NCBI GenBank assembly: GCA_964016885.1
Contig: OZ024759.1
Span: 3,643,046-3,707,045 of the forward strand
Source: Eledone cirrhosa
Taxonomy: Eukaryota > Mollusca > Cephalopoda > Octopoda > Eledonidae
Reading direction: 5' to 3'
Length of the DNA stretch: 64,000 nucleotides
Below, piece by piece: positions 21,110 to 33,303 of the stretch. A model generated the notes under the pieces. The model saw nothing but the letters and a program-made list of their open reading frames with translations, had not been told where the DNA came from and ran no database searches. Both the position numbers and the translations under genes were made by a program. The first letter of the stretch is position 1. Every line of letters begins with the position of its first letter.

Positions 21110-22106
21110 AATTGTTTCTACTATTTGGCACAAGGTACCAGTAATACACAGGGGTAATTGCTGAATTACCTCAGTGCATTACTGGTGCTTTATTTTATTG
21201 ACCCCCCCCCCCCATAAGAATGAAAGGCAAACCTTGGCGGGTTTGAAAGCAAAACGTAAAGGGCCATAACTCTATGCTGCAAAGCATGGTGTCTGACACT
21301 CTACGGATTACTGCCAATCCAATAATAATAATTGTTTCTACTTTTGGCACAAGGCGAGTCAGCAATTACCTCCAGTGCATTACTGGTACTTTATTTTATC
21401 GACCTCCGTAAGAATGAAAGGCAAAGCTAACTTCAGCAGGATTTGAACTCAGAACGTAAAGGGCCATAATTCTATGCTGCAAAACATGGTGTCTGATGCT
21501 CTACGGATTACTGCCAGTCCAATCCAGCAATTACCCCAGTGCATTACTGGTACTTTATTTTATCGACCCCTGTAAGGATGAAAGGCAAAGTTAACCTCGG
21601 CGGGATTTGAACTCAGAACATAAAGGGCCGTAAACATGATGTCTGACACTCTACCGATTACTGCCAGTCTCACATAATTATCTCACCTAATATTATGGTC
21701 TGAGTTCAAATCCCGTCGAGGATAACTTTGCCATTCATCCTTACGGGGGTCGATAAAATAAAGTACCAGTAATACACTGGGGTAATTGCTGGCCTTGTGC
21801 CCCCAAAAGTAGAAACATAATATTGAATATATTAGATTTTGATATTATCTATTTTGAGAACATTATCTTAACATTAATAAGGGCGGTGGGTTGGCAGTAT
21901 CGGTGGAGGGTCGGACGCCATGCTTTCCAGCATAGAGTTACGGCCCTTTACGATCTGAGTAATGCACTGGGTAATTGCTGGCCTTGTGCCTAAAGTAGAA
22001 ACAATTATCTTAACATGAATATGAACGGCTGGTTACAGCCAGTTTGAACAGAAAGAGGTGAGAGAATTCTGGCCAGATACAGTCGCTTTAAATGCTAAAG
22101 GGTTAA
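21110..22106. mobile_element. Stack of family B SINEs, the last two nested in a piggyBac-like MITE
   Basis: Minus-strand family B copies occupy about 21110-21320, 21325-21525 and 21530-21670. Fragments of a TTAA element (ctcacataattatctcac, gatattatctattttgagaa, and the terminus aaatgctaaagggttaa ending at 22106) are interrupted by plus-strand SINEs at about 21700-21815 and 21880-22010. The latter is flanked by the near-repeat attatcttaacat(t/g)aat. Confidence 0.72.
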
Positions 22107-22328
22107 CAGTCACAGTTTGTAGAGATTAACAACTAAAGTTTGAATGAATAAAGATCAACAGACCTGATAATGATAATGTTTCGATACAGGTACCCTCTCC
22201 TTTTATAGAAATAGACCAAGCGTTTACATCCCCTGAACAGCTCAAAGGTCTGGTTGTACATATTGATGTACAAAAGGGTTCCTTATTTTTGCCAAAAAAT
22301 ACTGAAACTGTCTCTGAAATGAGAAGTG

Positions 22329-22329
<1 letters not shown>

Positions 22330-22378
<49 letters not shown>

Positions 22379-22380
22379 AC
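22330..22380. repeat. (TA)n microsatellite
   Basis: About 25 TA repeats lie at the edge of Penelope-like terminal sequence. Confidence 0.95.
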
Positions 22381-23438
22381 GGAGGAAATGTGGTAAGGAA
22401 CCAGGTGGACCATAATGCACCAAAGTACTCAATACTTAGGGTAGTAGAGTGGGTAATAGGAACGAGTAGGACCCCGACGGCTGAGCTCAAGCCGTTTCGA
22501 CGGCTAATTCTGGACTAAATGAACATTTTTATCCTGGTATTTGAATAGCCGAGCTTCTAAAGGGGTAATTCCATATATGGTAAAAGTGATTGTCACGAGG
22601 ATTGGTCAAAAGTTTGTTGTTGAGACATAATAATTCTATGATGGCAATTTGTGGAGGGAAGGGGTAGCTGAACCTGCCAGTAGGAGAAAGAGGGAGAGGA
22701 GGTGGAGGAGACCCAGTCATGCGTTGATAGTGCCGACTACAGCTGGGCATGAGGTCAAAGAGGATACTAGGGAGGGGGAGGGGGAGGAAGTCGAAACAAT
22801 TAGTAAAACAATTAGTAAAACAATATGGGGTAAATATATAGAAAAATACCGAGAGTGTTAAAAAGCAATTAAATGTAAAAAAAAAAAAAATAAACAATTT
22901 CTGGTTACTACGACCTAAGTCTCTCACTGGCACTGCTAGGCTAAAGAAAGGTTTACTAGGTGGGACGGAATTATAATGAGACCCTTTTAAGAGGTATAAG
23001 TAATAAACCAAGTATATCTTACGGTGACGGGTCAACAAGTGAGGGGTCAAAATACTAAAGAAACTACCACGAAATAATAAATAAAGGTTTCTACCCCAGG
23101 CACAAGGCCAGCAACCACCCAGTGCAAAAAGTAAACTAATACGAAATAATAATTCAGAGTCCTGAAAAAGAATACTAATACTATCTCTAAGGGTGCCGCC
23201 ACGATACAAAAGTTCTAGTGCAAACTACATAAAAGCTCGTACGAAGTAAAATTTGATACGGAAAATTAGTTCAGAATCCCCCCCCCCCCAAAAAAAAAAT
23301 ACTGATATATGAGAAATTAAAGCAAAGATACCACTAAGAAATATAGAAAGCACGGAAAAGGGGCAGCGGTCGGATAAGGAGGCAAGTATCCGGGGTCTAA
23401 CACATCTGCTATAAAAAGCGGAGTCGGCCAAATCTATC

Positions 23439-23762
23439 ATAGAATAGGGGTAGGGGGTGGGGGTAGTGAAACTACAAAGGACCGAGGGGCTGCCTCGGGT
23501 GGGCGAGAAAATGAAAAGGACGACAACAAAGAAAGAGGACTGGGGTGGAAGGACTAGGGAGGGATGGGGGGAAGAAGGAAATATAGAGGAAGCGATAAAA
23601 AGATATAAAAGATCTTACGTCTACCGTACCTTTGCAAGCAGGGGTTACCCATTACAAAATCGGCAAGTGGGGTGTTATAGCCCTAGTCTCCCCTCCCCGG
23701 GTCATTATGGGGTTTGAGGGCGAGGTAAGTCCTACGCAATCTATGTTTACATGCAGTAACCA
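23439..23762. repeat. Left arm of a 320-bp inverted repeat
   Basis: Reads ctacaaaggaccgaggggct ... gggtcattatggggttt ... catgcagtaacca. It is the near-perfect reverse complement of 24328-24644, with a 565-bp spacer holding the GIY-YIG core. Confidence 0.92.
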
Positions 23763-24350
23763 GTCCATCTTTCATTTGTAAAGTTTCCTCCGAGCATAAA
23801 TTGCACGGACGGCGTCCTCCCGTGTAAGAGTTGGCTCTGGACAGTAAGCTCCAAGTGAGATCATAGGTAATGTTGTTATCCTTGAGGTCCCATATGTGGC
23901 CCGAAAGTGTAGTGGCGTGACGCCGGGCCGGGTTTCGGAAGGTATTCCTGTGTTGGTATAGCCGGGTCTTGCGGTTAATCCTATATAAGCTTTGTTGGAG
24001 GTGTCCGTCCTCACGTTGCACTGGTAGATCACATTACGATCTCTGCATCTGTTGTCGAGGTGGAAAATGGATCCATCAGGACAGTTGCACCTCCTGGTCA
24101 GCTCTCCACTGCTATTTAGGTTATTTTTTCCATAGGGGTTGAGTTTTTTGTTGTTAGAGGAGACGATATTTTGTGCAAAGTTTGGTGTGGTGCTGTAAGA
24201 GAGTTTAATGGTATTTTTGTTAATTACGTTGTGGTAGCGGTGTTGTAGTGGGAAGTGTTTTTCAATGAGCCTAAAGAAGATTTTCCCGATAGGAGTTGTC
24301 ACCTCGGCGTTGTGGGGAGGATTGAACTGGTTACTGCATGTAAACACAGA
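23690..24350 (-). pseudogene. GIY-YIG endonuclease domain of a Penelope-like retroelement
   Basis: The frame starting near 24347 contains VIYQCNV, then KAYIGLTAR, the GIY-YIG-type core that nicks DNA during Penelope retrotransposition. It then shifts frame near 24000, where the neighbouring frame continues with KHRNTFRNP-like and HIWDLKDNNITYDLTWSLL segments and a CNLC motif. The conserved order (CNC, IYQC, YIG, then W-LK) supports the family. One frameshift and the absent RT make it inactive. Its 5' and 3' edges lie inside the inverted arms. Confidence 0.72.
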
Positions 24351-24644
24351 TTGCGTAGGACTTACCTCGCCCTAAAACCCCATAATGACCCGTGGGGTAG
24401 ACTAGGGCTATAACACCCCACTTGCCGATTTTGTAATGGGTAACCCCTGCTTGCAAAGGTAGACGTAAGATCTTTTATATCTTTTTATCGCTTCCTCTAT
24501 ATTTCCTTCTTCTCCCCATCCCTCCCTAGTCCTTCCACCCCAGTCCTCTTTCTTTGTCGTCGTCCTTTTCATTTTCTCGCCCACCCGAGGCAGCCCCTCG
24601 GTCCTTTGTAGCTTCAGTAGCCCCACCCCCTTCCCCTATTCTAT
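24328..24644. repeat. Right arm of the 320-bp inverted repeat
   Basis: Mirrors 23439-23762 with a few indels, for example a missing 'tacc' and a shorter Pu/Py stretch. Both arms end in an agaatagggg/cccctattct edge. Confidence 0.92.
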
Positions 24645-24834
24645 ATATATATATATATATGTGTGGAAAAAATGAAACAAAATTTCATTTCTCACTCTTA
24701 GTGCGGCTGTTACTTAAATATAAAGTATGTATACATACATACATATATGTATACAGACGTACAGTAGTATATATACATGCACACATATATATATGTACGT
24801 ATGGCACTCAATGACAATGTCACAGATTAAGACA

Positions 24835-27800
24835 AATTCACCTCCTGCTGCAAGACGAGAATACAAGGACCCCTCTTTATTTCAGACACAGATGACCAAC
24901 AAAATCCCGTCTCCCACACCCCTCCCTGCCCCTCCAACCCATCCATCCCACCCTCCCAACTTAGAGTTGGTACCATGAACGTAGGCACATTGAAAGGTCG
25001 CTCAAATGAGGTTGTAGAGATGCTTGAACGTAAAGAAATTGATGTTTGTTGTATTCAAGAGACTAGGTGGAGAGGGGGATCTGCCAGATTCATCGTGGGT
25101 AAAAAACGATGCTATAAACTTTTCTGGGTGGGAAATGACAACGGACAGGGTAGTGTAGGAATTATGTTAGCTGAAAAATGGGTAGATAAGGTAATTGACG
25201 TAAATATAGTGAATGACAGAATAATTAAATTAAGACTAGTTCTAAATAGAATTACTGTGACAATAATATCTGCTTATGCACCCCAATCTGGTCTCCCTGA
25301 TGTTATAAAGGACAGGTTCTATGAGATGCTAATGCACACTACCTCCCAAATAACCGACAGCGACTACTTAATTATTGCTAGCGATCTAAACAGTCACGTT
25401 GGACAACATAGTGATGGCTATGATGGAATTCATGGAGGCTATGGGGTTGGAAATAGAAATGAGAAGGGTTTCAGAATCCTGGAATTCTGTGATGCAAATA
25501 GCCTAACTATATGTAACACAAACTTCAAAAAACGTGAAAACCACTTGATCACCTATAGATCAGGGGAACACGCCAGCCAGATAGATTATATCCTTACTAG
25601 AAGACGGGACAAAATGTCTGTTGTAAACTCTAAATCCCTCCCCCGTGAAGAATGCCCCTCCCAACATCGCCTAGTAGTTAGTGACCTCATAGCCAGGAAT
25701 AGACGTACTCGACGACAGAGGAGGCCTACCTTGAGGAGAAGAATATGGAAGTTGAAGGACCCCATAGCCAGTGACAAATTTAAAAGCTTATTATTTGTTG
25801 CCTTTGACAATAAGGAAGAGCAATTAGAGACGTGCAATAGAGAGGAACAGTGGCAATCCTTGAAAGTGAACCTGCTGAAAGCAACGGATGAAATCTGTGG
25901 CTGGAGCAGACCTATTGGCAGGAGGAGAGTAACTTGGTGGTGGAACAGTGAGGTGGAAGAGACAATCAAGGGCAAAAAGCAGGCTTGGAAAGAATGGCAG
26001 GATGGGGGGCGTAGAGAGCACTATCAAGTGGCCAGGAGAGAAGCTAGGAGACAAGTGTACCTTGCAAAAAGGGTAGCAGAGGATAGAAAGTTCAAGCATG
26101 TTCTGCAACGTGAGGACCAAAAACGTGAGGTGTTCAGGATTGCTAGACAATGTGTCAAGGAAAACCGTGATATTGTCGGGGAGAAGTGTGTCCGTAATGA
26201 TAATGGTGTACTTGCGCTCACTGATACTGATAAGCCTGGAAGAGGCACTACGAGAGACTATTAAATGAGAAGAATAAATGGGAAAAAGATAGTCTGCCCC
26301 AAATCGATCCAATGGTGCAAGGTAAAGGTAGTATAATAAGTAAGGCAATCAAAGATATGAAGACAGGCAAGGCAGCTGGGCCTTTGGAGGTAGTTGCTGA
26401 GATGCCTTCAACATCTGGTATGGCGGGACACACTATGGTCACACGTATAGTTAACCAAGTAATACAGAATGGAGTCATACCGAAAGACTGGCGTAGCAGC
26501 ATCATCATTAACTGCTACAAGGGTAAAGGGGATGCTCTAGATAGGGGAAACTATAGAGGCATTAAGTTAGTTGACCAGGTCATGAAGGTCACAGAAAGAG
26601 TAATAGCGCAACTAATCAGAGAGCGAATTGATCTAGATGAAATGCAGTTTGGGTTTGTGTCAGGTAAAAGTACCACAGACGCTCTTTTCCTTGTACAACT
26701 ACAAGAGAAGTACCTAGCTAAAAGTAAACCCCTCTACTTAGCTTTTGTAGACCTGGAGAAAACTTTTGACAGAGTCCCCCGCTCCATTATCTGGTGGGCT
26801 CTTAGAAAACTAGATGTAGATGAATGGCTGGTGAGAGCTATACAAGCTATGTATAATGAAACAGTCAGTAAGGTTAGAATTAACAATGAATATTGTGAAG
26901 AATTTAGTGTAAAAGTTGGCGTTCATCAAGGCTCTGTCCTTAGCCCCCTCTTATTTATTATTGCCCTTCAGGCTATAACAGAGGAGTTCAAGACCCGCTG
27001 CCCATGAGAACTCCTATACGCAGATGATCTAACGCTCATAGTTGAATCAATGGCTGAACTAGAGAAGAAATTCGAAACATGGAAGCATGGCCTAGAATCA
27101 AAAGGCCTTAAAGTTAACTTGTCTAAGACTAAAGTTCTAGTTTGTAGAAAGGAAAATAGGGCACAGGTGCCCTCAAGGAAATGGCTATGCTCAGTGTGTA
27201 GGAAAGGAGTAGGCAGAAATTCCATTTTATGTCCCAAATGCAAAGTATGGGTACATAAAAGATGTAGTGGGATCACAGGTAAACTATCTCAGAACGTAGA
27301 CTTTATATGTGGCCAATGCTCAGGTGCAATAAGTAGCAAGTGTCCAAAGGATACTAGCTCCTTCCATTGCCCAGATGGTTCTATAGAAATAGTAGACACT
27401 TTCCGTTACCTGGGTGACGAAATCAACAGTGGTGGAGGGTGTTCTGAAAGTACAGTAGCCAGAGTCAGAACGGGATGGAAAAAGTTCAGAGAGCTTATAC
27501 CGTTGTTGGCCACAAAAGGTTTCTCTCTAAAAATGAAAGGCAGATTGTATGATGCCTGTTTCTCTCTAAAAATGAAAGGCAGATTGGTATGGCCATGTGA
27601 TGCGCATTAAAGACGACAGTTGTATAAAAAAAGTGCAGGGCGATCAAAATTGATGGTAGTTACGGAGTAGGTAAACCCAGAAAAACCTGGGATGATCTGA
27701 TAAATTCCGACCTTACATACTTACATCTCTCTAAGACAATGTCTCTGGACCGAGATCTTTGGTGCTATGCAGTGTAATACAGAAGACCCGCCTTGCCTAT

Positions 27801-28168
27801 GTACAAAACGAAACCTACAGTCAGTAGGCACCTCTTAACCAAATATACACCCCAATCTACTACCCCTACCCTATCCTCCCACTCCCACCAACAGCATGAG
27901 AAAATGAAATCGAGTTCGTGTAGGTGTCACGGGAAAGAAAAAAAAAACACACAGTCCACGCTGTAATGTGGTCGTGTAGGTAACATGGTAAAAAGTTCCC
28001 AGTTCCACACTGTAAATGTGGTTGGTGTTAGGAAGGGCATCCAGCCGTAGAAAACCTGCCAGATAGTTCTATATGAGTGAGACACGGTCACCCGACCAGC
28101 CTTGCCTCAACTCCCGTCTAACCCATGCTAGCGTGGAAAATGGACGTTAAACGAAGATGATGATGATA
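24835..28168 (+). mobile_element. RTE-type LINE, nearly full length
   Basis: Extent is judged from the pre-ATG leader (from about 24835) to the 3' end with cacggtcacccgaccag, acccatgctagcgtggaaaa and gatgatgatga. The 3'-terminal GAT repeats are shared by all RTE fragments in the window. Confidence 0.75.
24975..27800 (+). pseudogene. RTE-type LINE polyprotein (AP endonuclease plus reverse transcriptase), broken
   Basis: The start ATG at 24975 opens MNVGTLKGRSNEV. Endonuclease motifs are QETRW, SDLNSHVG, IDYILTRRR and QHRLVVSDL. Near 26230 a frameshift moves the reading frame, and RT blocks continue (NYRGIKL, QFGFVSGKSTTDA, FVDLEKTFDRVPR, QGSVLSPLLF). An in-frame TGA at 27005-27007 precedes the LYADDLTLI catalytic block. 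A C4HC3 zinc finger follows (27188-27319), then FRYLGD. An internal deletion with a short duplication (fslkmkg repeated) at about 27520-27590 removes the segment that other copies retain. The 3' UTR runs to the GAT tail at 28168. It is dead but fairly complete. Confidence 0.85.
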
Positions 28169-28169
28169 T

Positions 28170-28640
28170 ATATAGGAAAATGTATGACCTTGACAGTAGA
28201 GCTCAAGCCGTTTCGACGGCTATTTCTGGACTAAATTAGAATTTTTAGCCTGGTAAATAAATAGCCGAACTTTTCAAGGGGTACTTCCTTATATGGGAAG
28301 ATTGTAGCTGTCAAGAGGATTGGTCAAAAATTCCTGGTAAACACAATTAAGTCTATCATGGCAGTGGGTGGGAGGTGGGGATGGCTGAACTTGCCTGTAG
28401 AGCAAAGAGGGAGTGGGTGGAGCCGGTCAAGCGTTGAAAGTGAAATCTAAACAGCAAATTCTAAGGATTGTGTAAGAAAGTAGGCCAACTTTCATACTTT
28501 CCACCATAGCGATTAAACTGCATACCCTGCTTTCCAGGTTACCCTTTGCCACTGATATATATATATTTATATATTGAGTACTCTGGTGCATTATGGTCCT
28601 TCTGGTTCCTTACCACACCTCCTTTGTTATATATATACAA
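28170..28640 (+). mobile_element. Penelope-like terminal sequence fragment
   Basis: Blocks gagctcaagccgtttcgacg and ggattggtcaaaaattc (28198-28440), and ttgagtactctggtgcatta (28574), match 22380-22740 in reordered form. There is no coding sequence. Confidence 0.6.
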
Positions 28641-28702
28641 CGGCGGCGAAGATTGGAAACCGAATCTGAGCTTTCCCACCTCTGGGACAAGCCATGGTAA
28701 GT

Positions 28703-29038
28703 TGTTTACGCTCAAGAGACTAACCCCCTGGGGGATGCTAAACACAGGTCAGAGGTGTTTAAGCCTGACAGAAAATAGGTCAGAGGATATATCCATCTTT
28801 CTGAGTTGTTTACGCTTGGCAAACTAATCCCTTGGGAGACTCTAACCAAAGTTCAGAGGATATATCTATCCTTCTAACTTCAACTCTTATAAATACAGGG
28901 GTTGTTTACGCCCCGACAGAAAAGAAGTGATATACAGACAAGACAAGTGGCCTTTACAAGCTCTCGTCACGAAATACCAGTCCGTCACTAATTTCCTCTC
29001 CTGCCTGGCTGATCGATACAACCACATATTCCGTTACA
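28703..29038 (+). repeat. 5' LTR of a Ty3/Gypsy element
   Basis: Starts TGTTTACGCTCAAGAGAC and ends CCGTTACA, two bases before a primer-binding-like tggtgacccc at 29041. A TATA-like tataaatac at about 28890 is a likely promoter. It lacks about 290 bp that are present in the 3' LTR. Confidence 0.82.
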
Positions 29039-29090
29039 ACTGGTGACCCCGTAAAACAGACACACAACTTCTGATCATCCACTACAAACG

Positions 29091-29222
29091 ATGTCTCTAG
29101 CACACGACGATTCATCTACGGCAGAAATGGCAGTGAGGGGGGCATTTACATTAAGAATTCCACCATTCTGGGTGCACGATCTAACACTGTGGTTCGCGCA
29201 CATCCAAGCGCAGTTCGCATAA
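29091..29222 (+). pseudogene. Gag N-terminal remnant of the Gypsy element
   Basis: An ATG 52 bp after the LTR opens a 43-residue frame with [20 protein letters not shown], the usual beginning of Gag in this type of Gypsy element. It stops at TAA (29220-29222), exactly where a large deletion joins it to mid-RT sequence. The rest of Gag, the nucleocapsid and the protease are missing. Confidence 0.75.
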
Positions 29223-31620
29223 TAACACACGACCCACCTGTCGCTGCACGACCTAGAAGGCTACCACCAGACCGGCTGAAGTCCGTCAAACAAGAATTTC
29301 AGCACATGCTGGATCTCGGCATCATACGTCTGTCCTCACCCATACACTGTGTACCCAAGAAGTCGTCGAACGACTGGCGAATCTGTGGCGACTACCGTGC
29401 ACTAAACAACTGCACCGTTCCTAACTCTTATCCAGTACCTCATCTACAGGACTTCTCTAGCTCGCTGCACGGGGCTCGCATATTTTCGAAGATCGATCTT
29501 GTCGAGCTTAACAATCAGATACCCGTTGAGCCCGCAGATATTCCAAAGACCGCAGTCACAACACCCTTTGGAATGTTCGAATTTCTGCGTATGCCTTTCG
29601 GTTTGCGAAATGCAGCGCAAACATTCCAGCGATTCATCGATACAGTCACCAGGGGTCTACCTTTTGTATACGCATACATTGACGACTTACTGGTGGCCAG
29701 CAGCTCCGACGAAGGACATGAGAAACACCTGGATCTCCTATTCACACGTTTGCGTGAATATGGAATTGTTATCAACCCCAGCAAATGTGAGTTCGGAGTT
29801 GCGTCCCTTCATTTTCTGGGACACATCATTGACAAAGATGGTATTTGCCCACTTAAGGAGAAAGTCAAATCCATCATTGATTTTCCACAACCTATATCTC
29901 TCCGCAAACTGCGAGAATTTCTTGGCCTGGTAAACTTCTACAGAAGATTTATACCCCACTGTGCAGAGACAGCCCAACCACTCACAGATTTGCTGCGGCA
30001 GCGTACAACCAAAAACGCAAACATCAAGCTTCGCTGAGTTGAAGAAAATGTTGTCCGAGGCTACAATGCTGAGTTACCCCAAACCTGACGCCCCAATGTG
30101 TTTATTGACTGATGCATCCGATTTCGGAGTTGGAGGTGTGCTTCAACAACTCTCTGGCGATATTTGGCGACCTGTATCTTTTTTCTCTAAGCGATTAAAA
30201 CCCGCCGAAACTAAGTACAGCACATTCAGTCGTGAATTATTGGCAGCATACCTTGCTGTCAAGCATTTTCGACACATGCTAGAAGGTCGTGTGTTCTCTA
30301 TATACACCGACCACAAACCACTAGTGTACGCGTTCAATGCCAAGCCTGACCGACACTCACCCAGGGAGGTCCGACATCTGGACTTCATTTCTCAGTACAC
30401 TACTGATATTCGGTACATTAAGGGTGCCACCAACTCAGCAGCTGATGCCCTATCGCGCATGGAGCTTAAGGCAATCCACACCACTGCCACTATCGACCTC
30501 CAGAAGATTGCAGCGGATCAACAGAATGACGAGGAACTGCTGCAACTCCGGAAATCATCCTTGAAATTGAAGGAATGCCTGCTGCCCTCTTCTTCGGGTT
30601 ATATTTGGTGTGACATCTCCACAGGCCGCGAGCGCCCATACGTGCCCCGGAAACATCGACGCGACGTTTTCTCGACACAGCATTCTCTGGCACATCCTGG
30701 CGTCTGCGCCACGCAGAAACTGATGGTTGCCCGCTTTGTGTGGCCCAACATCAACAAGGACACCCGCGAATGGGCTAGGAACTGCATCGCGTGCCAGAAG
30801 GCGAAAATTCACCGGCACATCAAAGCCCCGATCGCTTCTTTCGCAACACCTGATGCACGGTTCCAACATGTGCATATAGACATAGTTGGACCTTTGCCTC
30901 CTTCTCAAAACTACACTCATCTTCTCACCTGTGTCGACCGATTTTCTCGCTGGCCAGAAGCTTTTCCCCTGATGGATATTACTGCGGAAACTGTTGCCAA
31001 AACGTTAGTGTTTCACTGGGTTTCGCGTTTCGGCACACCCGTGACCATCACTACGGATAGAGGACGTCAGTTCGATTCGAACCTATTTACCGAGCTGCCT
31101 CGTCTCCTCGGGTGCAAACACATCCATACAACAGCGTATCACCCTGCCGCTAACGGCATGGTAGAACGCTTACACCGCCAGCTAAAATCATCTATCAAGG
31201 CTTACGAAGACTCCACTAACTAGTTCGAATACCTCCCACTCATTCTTCTTGGTATTTGTTCCACTGTTAAAGAGGGAGTCGGACATTCTCCGGCTGAAAT
31301 CGTGTATGGCACCGTACTCACTCTACCCGGACAAATGATCACTCCTGTTTCGCCACAAGAACTTCCAGACCCTACAAAATATGTGCACCGTTTACGGTCA
31401 TCAATGTCGCATCTGTCTCCTTCAGCCCCTAAACAACAGCACGTTACTTCACACATACCAAAAGACATCGATACATGTTTTCGTTAGAAATGACGATATT
31501 CCATCGCAACTTCGTCCACCGTATTCCGTCCGGGCCCTACAAGGTGATACAGAAATGCCCTAAGTATTTCGTCCTCGACTTGAACGGGAAGCGAAATACC
31601 GTCTCCATTGATCGTTTAAA
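29219..31620 (+). pseudogene. Gypsy pol: reverse transcriptase, RNase H and integrase, broken
   Basis: RT blocks are [41 protein letters not shown] and [14 protein letters not shown] frameshift at about 30000-30035 leads into RNase H ([27 protein letters not shown]). The integrase has an HHCC finger (30680-30800, ending CIACQK) and DDE residues in [16 protein letters not shown] and [12 protein letters not shown] at 31221-31223 interrupts a conserved N-W position. The downstream frames (GHSPAEIVYG; GPYKVIQKCPK to about 31650) are the integrase C-terminal part with another frameshift near 31485. No envelope frame was seen. Confidence 0.87.
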
Positions 31621-32163
31621 AAAAGCGTTCATAGAACAGGAATTGCCACCAGTACCCACCGTTTCTCCAGACTCACCAACAACTTTGCCCGACACAAACA
31701 CGGCAAATATTGCACACCAAATCCGGAAGAACAGTCCGATGGCCCACGCCATGGGATACGTACAAGTTTATCGGGTAAGTACAAATTATGCATCTGGTCG
31801 ACATTTCGGCTAATTTGTACATTTCAACGAATCGGCCAATTTCTGTGGTCATGAACTACACACAAATCAATTAACTCTGTGCATCACCCACATCAAAAGA
31901 ACAGACAAAAGAACATTTTTCTGTTTCTATGAAATGAACAAACTTTTAATCAACAAACTTTTCGTACGAACATTTTCAATATTATGTAACATCACAGTAC
32001 ATTTTCCTGAATGTAAATTTCTTTTGCTTTGCATGTTTTCTTCCATGTCTCCTGTTTGTAAATGACTTTCATGTGTTTTTTTATTTTTACTGATTTTCTT
32101 CAACAACACACCTAGTCATACCTATCTTCATTTCACATGCACCTAGATCGTTCAATCTTAACT

Positions 32164-32810
32164 TGTTTACGCTCAAGAGACTAACCCCTTGGGAGAGGCT
32201 AAACGCAGGTCAGAGGTGTTTACGCCTGACAGAAAATAGGTCAGAGGATATATCCATCTTTATGACTTGTTTACGCTTGGCAAACTAATCCTTGGGAGAC
32301 TAACCAAAGTTTAGACGATATATCTATCCTTCTAAATTCTACTCTTATAAAGACAGGGATTGTTTACGCCAAAAACAGAAAACAAGTGGGATACAGACAA
32401 GACAAGACGTTTTACAAGCTCTCGTCACGAAAAACCAGTCTATCACTTATTCTCACCTTCCTGGCTGATCGCTGACTCCTGCAATACAAATAAGTAAATA
32501 TACTGATACGCCGCACACACGCATTCATAGTGAGTCCAGCATTTGTACACGTATCATTCATTTCTGTTTACACGTATTATAATCGTATTCTGTGATATTT
32601 GAATTTACGTGGCTCGAAGAGCCACCAAATTATTGTATGAATATTTTGTGTCAATTATTTTATCATTCAATATTCAAATTGAATATTGTTGTAATAAAAT
32701 AAACTTTGTAACAACACTCCTGGTATTTTTCTTTACACCGAAACCACCATACCAACAGTTACATCCATCCATCCACTTGTCGTTACAACCACACATAATA
32801 TTCCGTTACA
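32164..32810 (+). repeat. 3' LTR of the Gypsy element
   Basis: The same start (TGTTTACGCTCAAGAG) and end (CCGTTACA) as the 5' LTR, but 647 bp against 336. The extra segment (about 32475-32785) carries an aataaa-type polyadenylation signal near 32693. No matching target duplication was found beside the two LTRs. Confidence 0.78.
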
Positions 32811-32952
32811 CCTCCGTCTATATTTCAACCACTGGAACAACCTCACACAAGAAACAGTTGTCGCACCCTCAGTCAACATTTTAATGTCAAACATCGAAAT
32901 AAATGTTATGAGTGTATATAGATAGATGTATATTGTGTGTGTATATATACAG

Positions 32953-33110
32953 TAATCCCCCGCTATATTGCGGTTCACTTTTCGCAGTCCCGTTACATCG
33001 CGGATATTTCTTTGGAACGTATCTAATTTCCTATCGCGGTAATCCTCGCCACATCGCGGATTATTCGTTAGAACATATCTATTTTCTTATCGCGGTACGT
33101 CTGAGTAAAA
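32953..33110. mobile_element. Tigger/mariner-like short element (fragment)
   Basis: cagtaatcccccgctatatt after TA resembles pogo/Tigger termini. It is followed by three 'atcgcgg' blocks. No matching second end was identified. Confidence 0.4.
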
Positions 33111-33303
33111 AGTGTTTAAAATTTAAACTTATTAAATAAGTTTCGATGTTATTAAAGAGTATATCGTAAGGAAGGGACATCTTAAGGCTTTAATTATGAA
33201 CAAATTTTTATATTTTCATTCCATTATTGTTTTACTGATTGTGTTTTGCTCTAATCTACTACAAACCCTTCATAGATTGGTCTCTCTGTAACATGGTTGT
33301 TTC

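Larger units (their letters stand above)
22380..24645 (-). mobile_element. Penelope-like element relic with inverted terminal arms
   Basis: The region contains a GIY-YIG endonuclease frame of Penelope type and two inverted arms (23439-23762 and 24328-24644). The outer sequence at 22380-22740 (gagctcaagccgtttcgacg, ggattggtcaaaa) is repeated at 28198-28440. The reverse transcriptase core was not found. The 226-codon frame at 22529-23209 has no RT motifs. Confidence 0.65.

Noticed and set aside
22480..22530. gtcgaaacggcttgagc on the minus strand as a possible Penelope hammerhead
   Set aside because: GAAAC is present but there is no CTGANGA partner at a fitting distance.
22529..23209. 226-codon hydrophobic frame in the Penelope-like region
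   Set aside because: No RT or other motifs are present, only F/L/P/S-rich composition of terminal repeat sequence.
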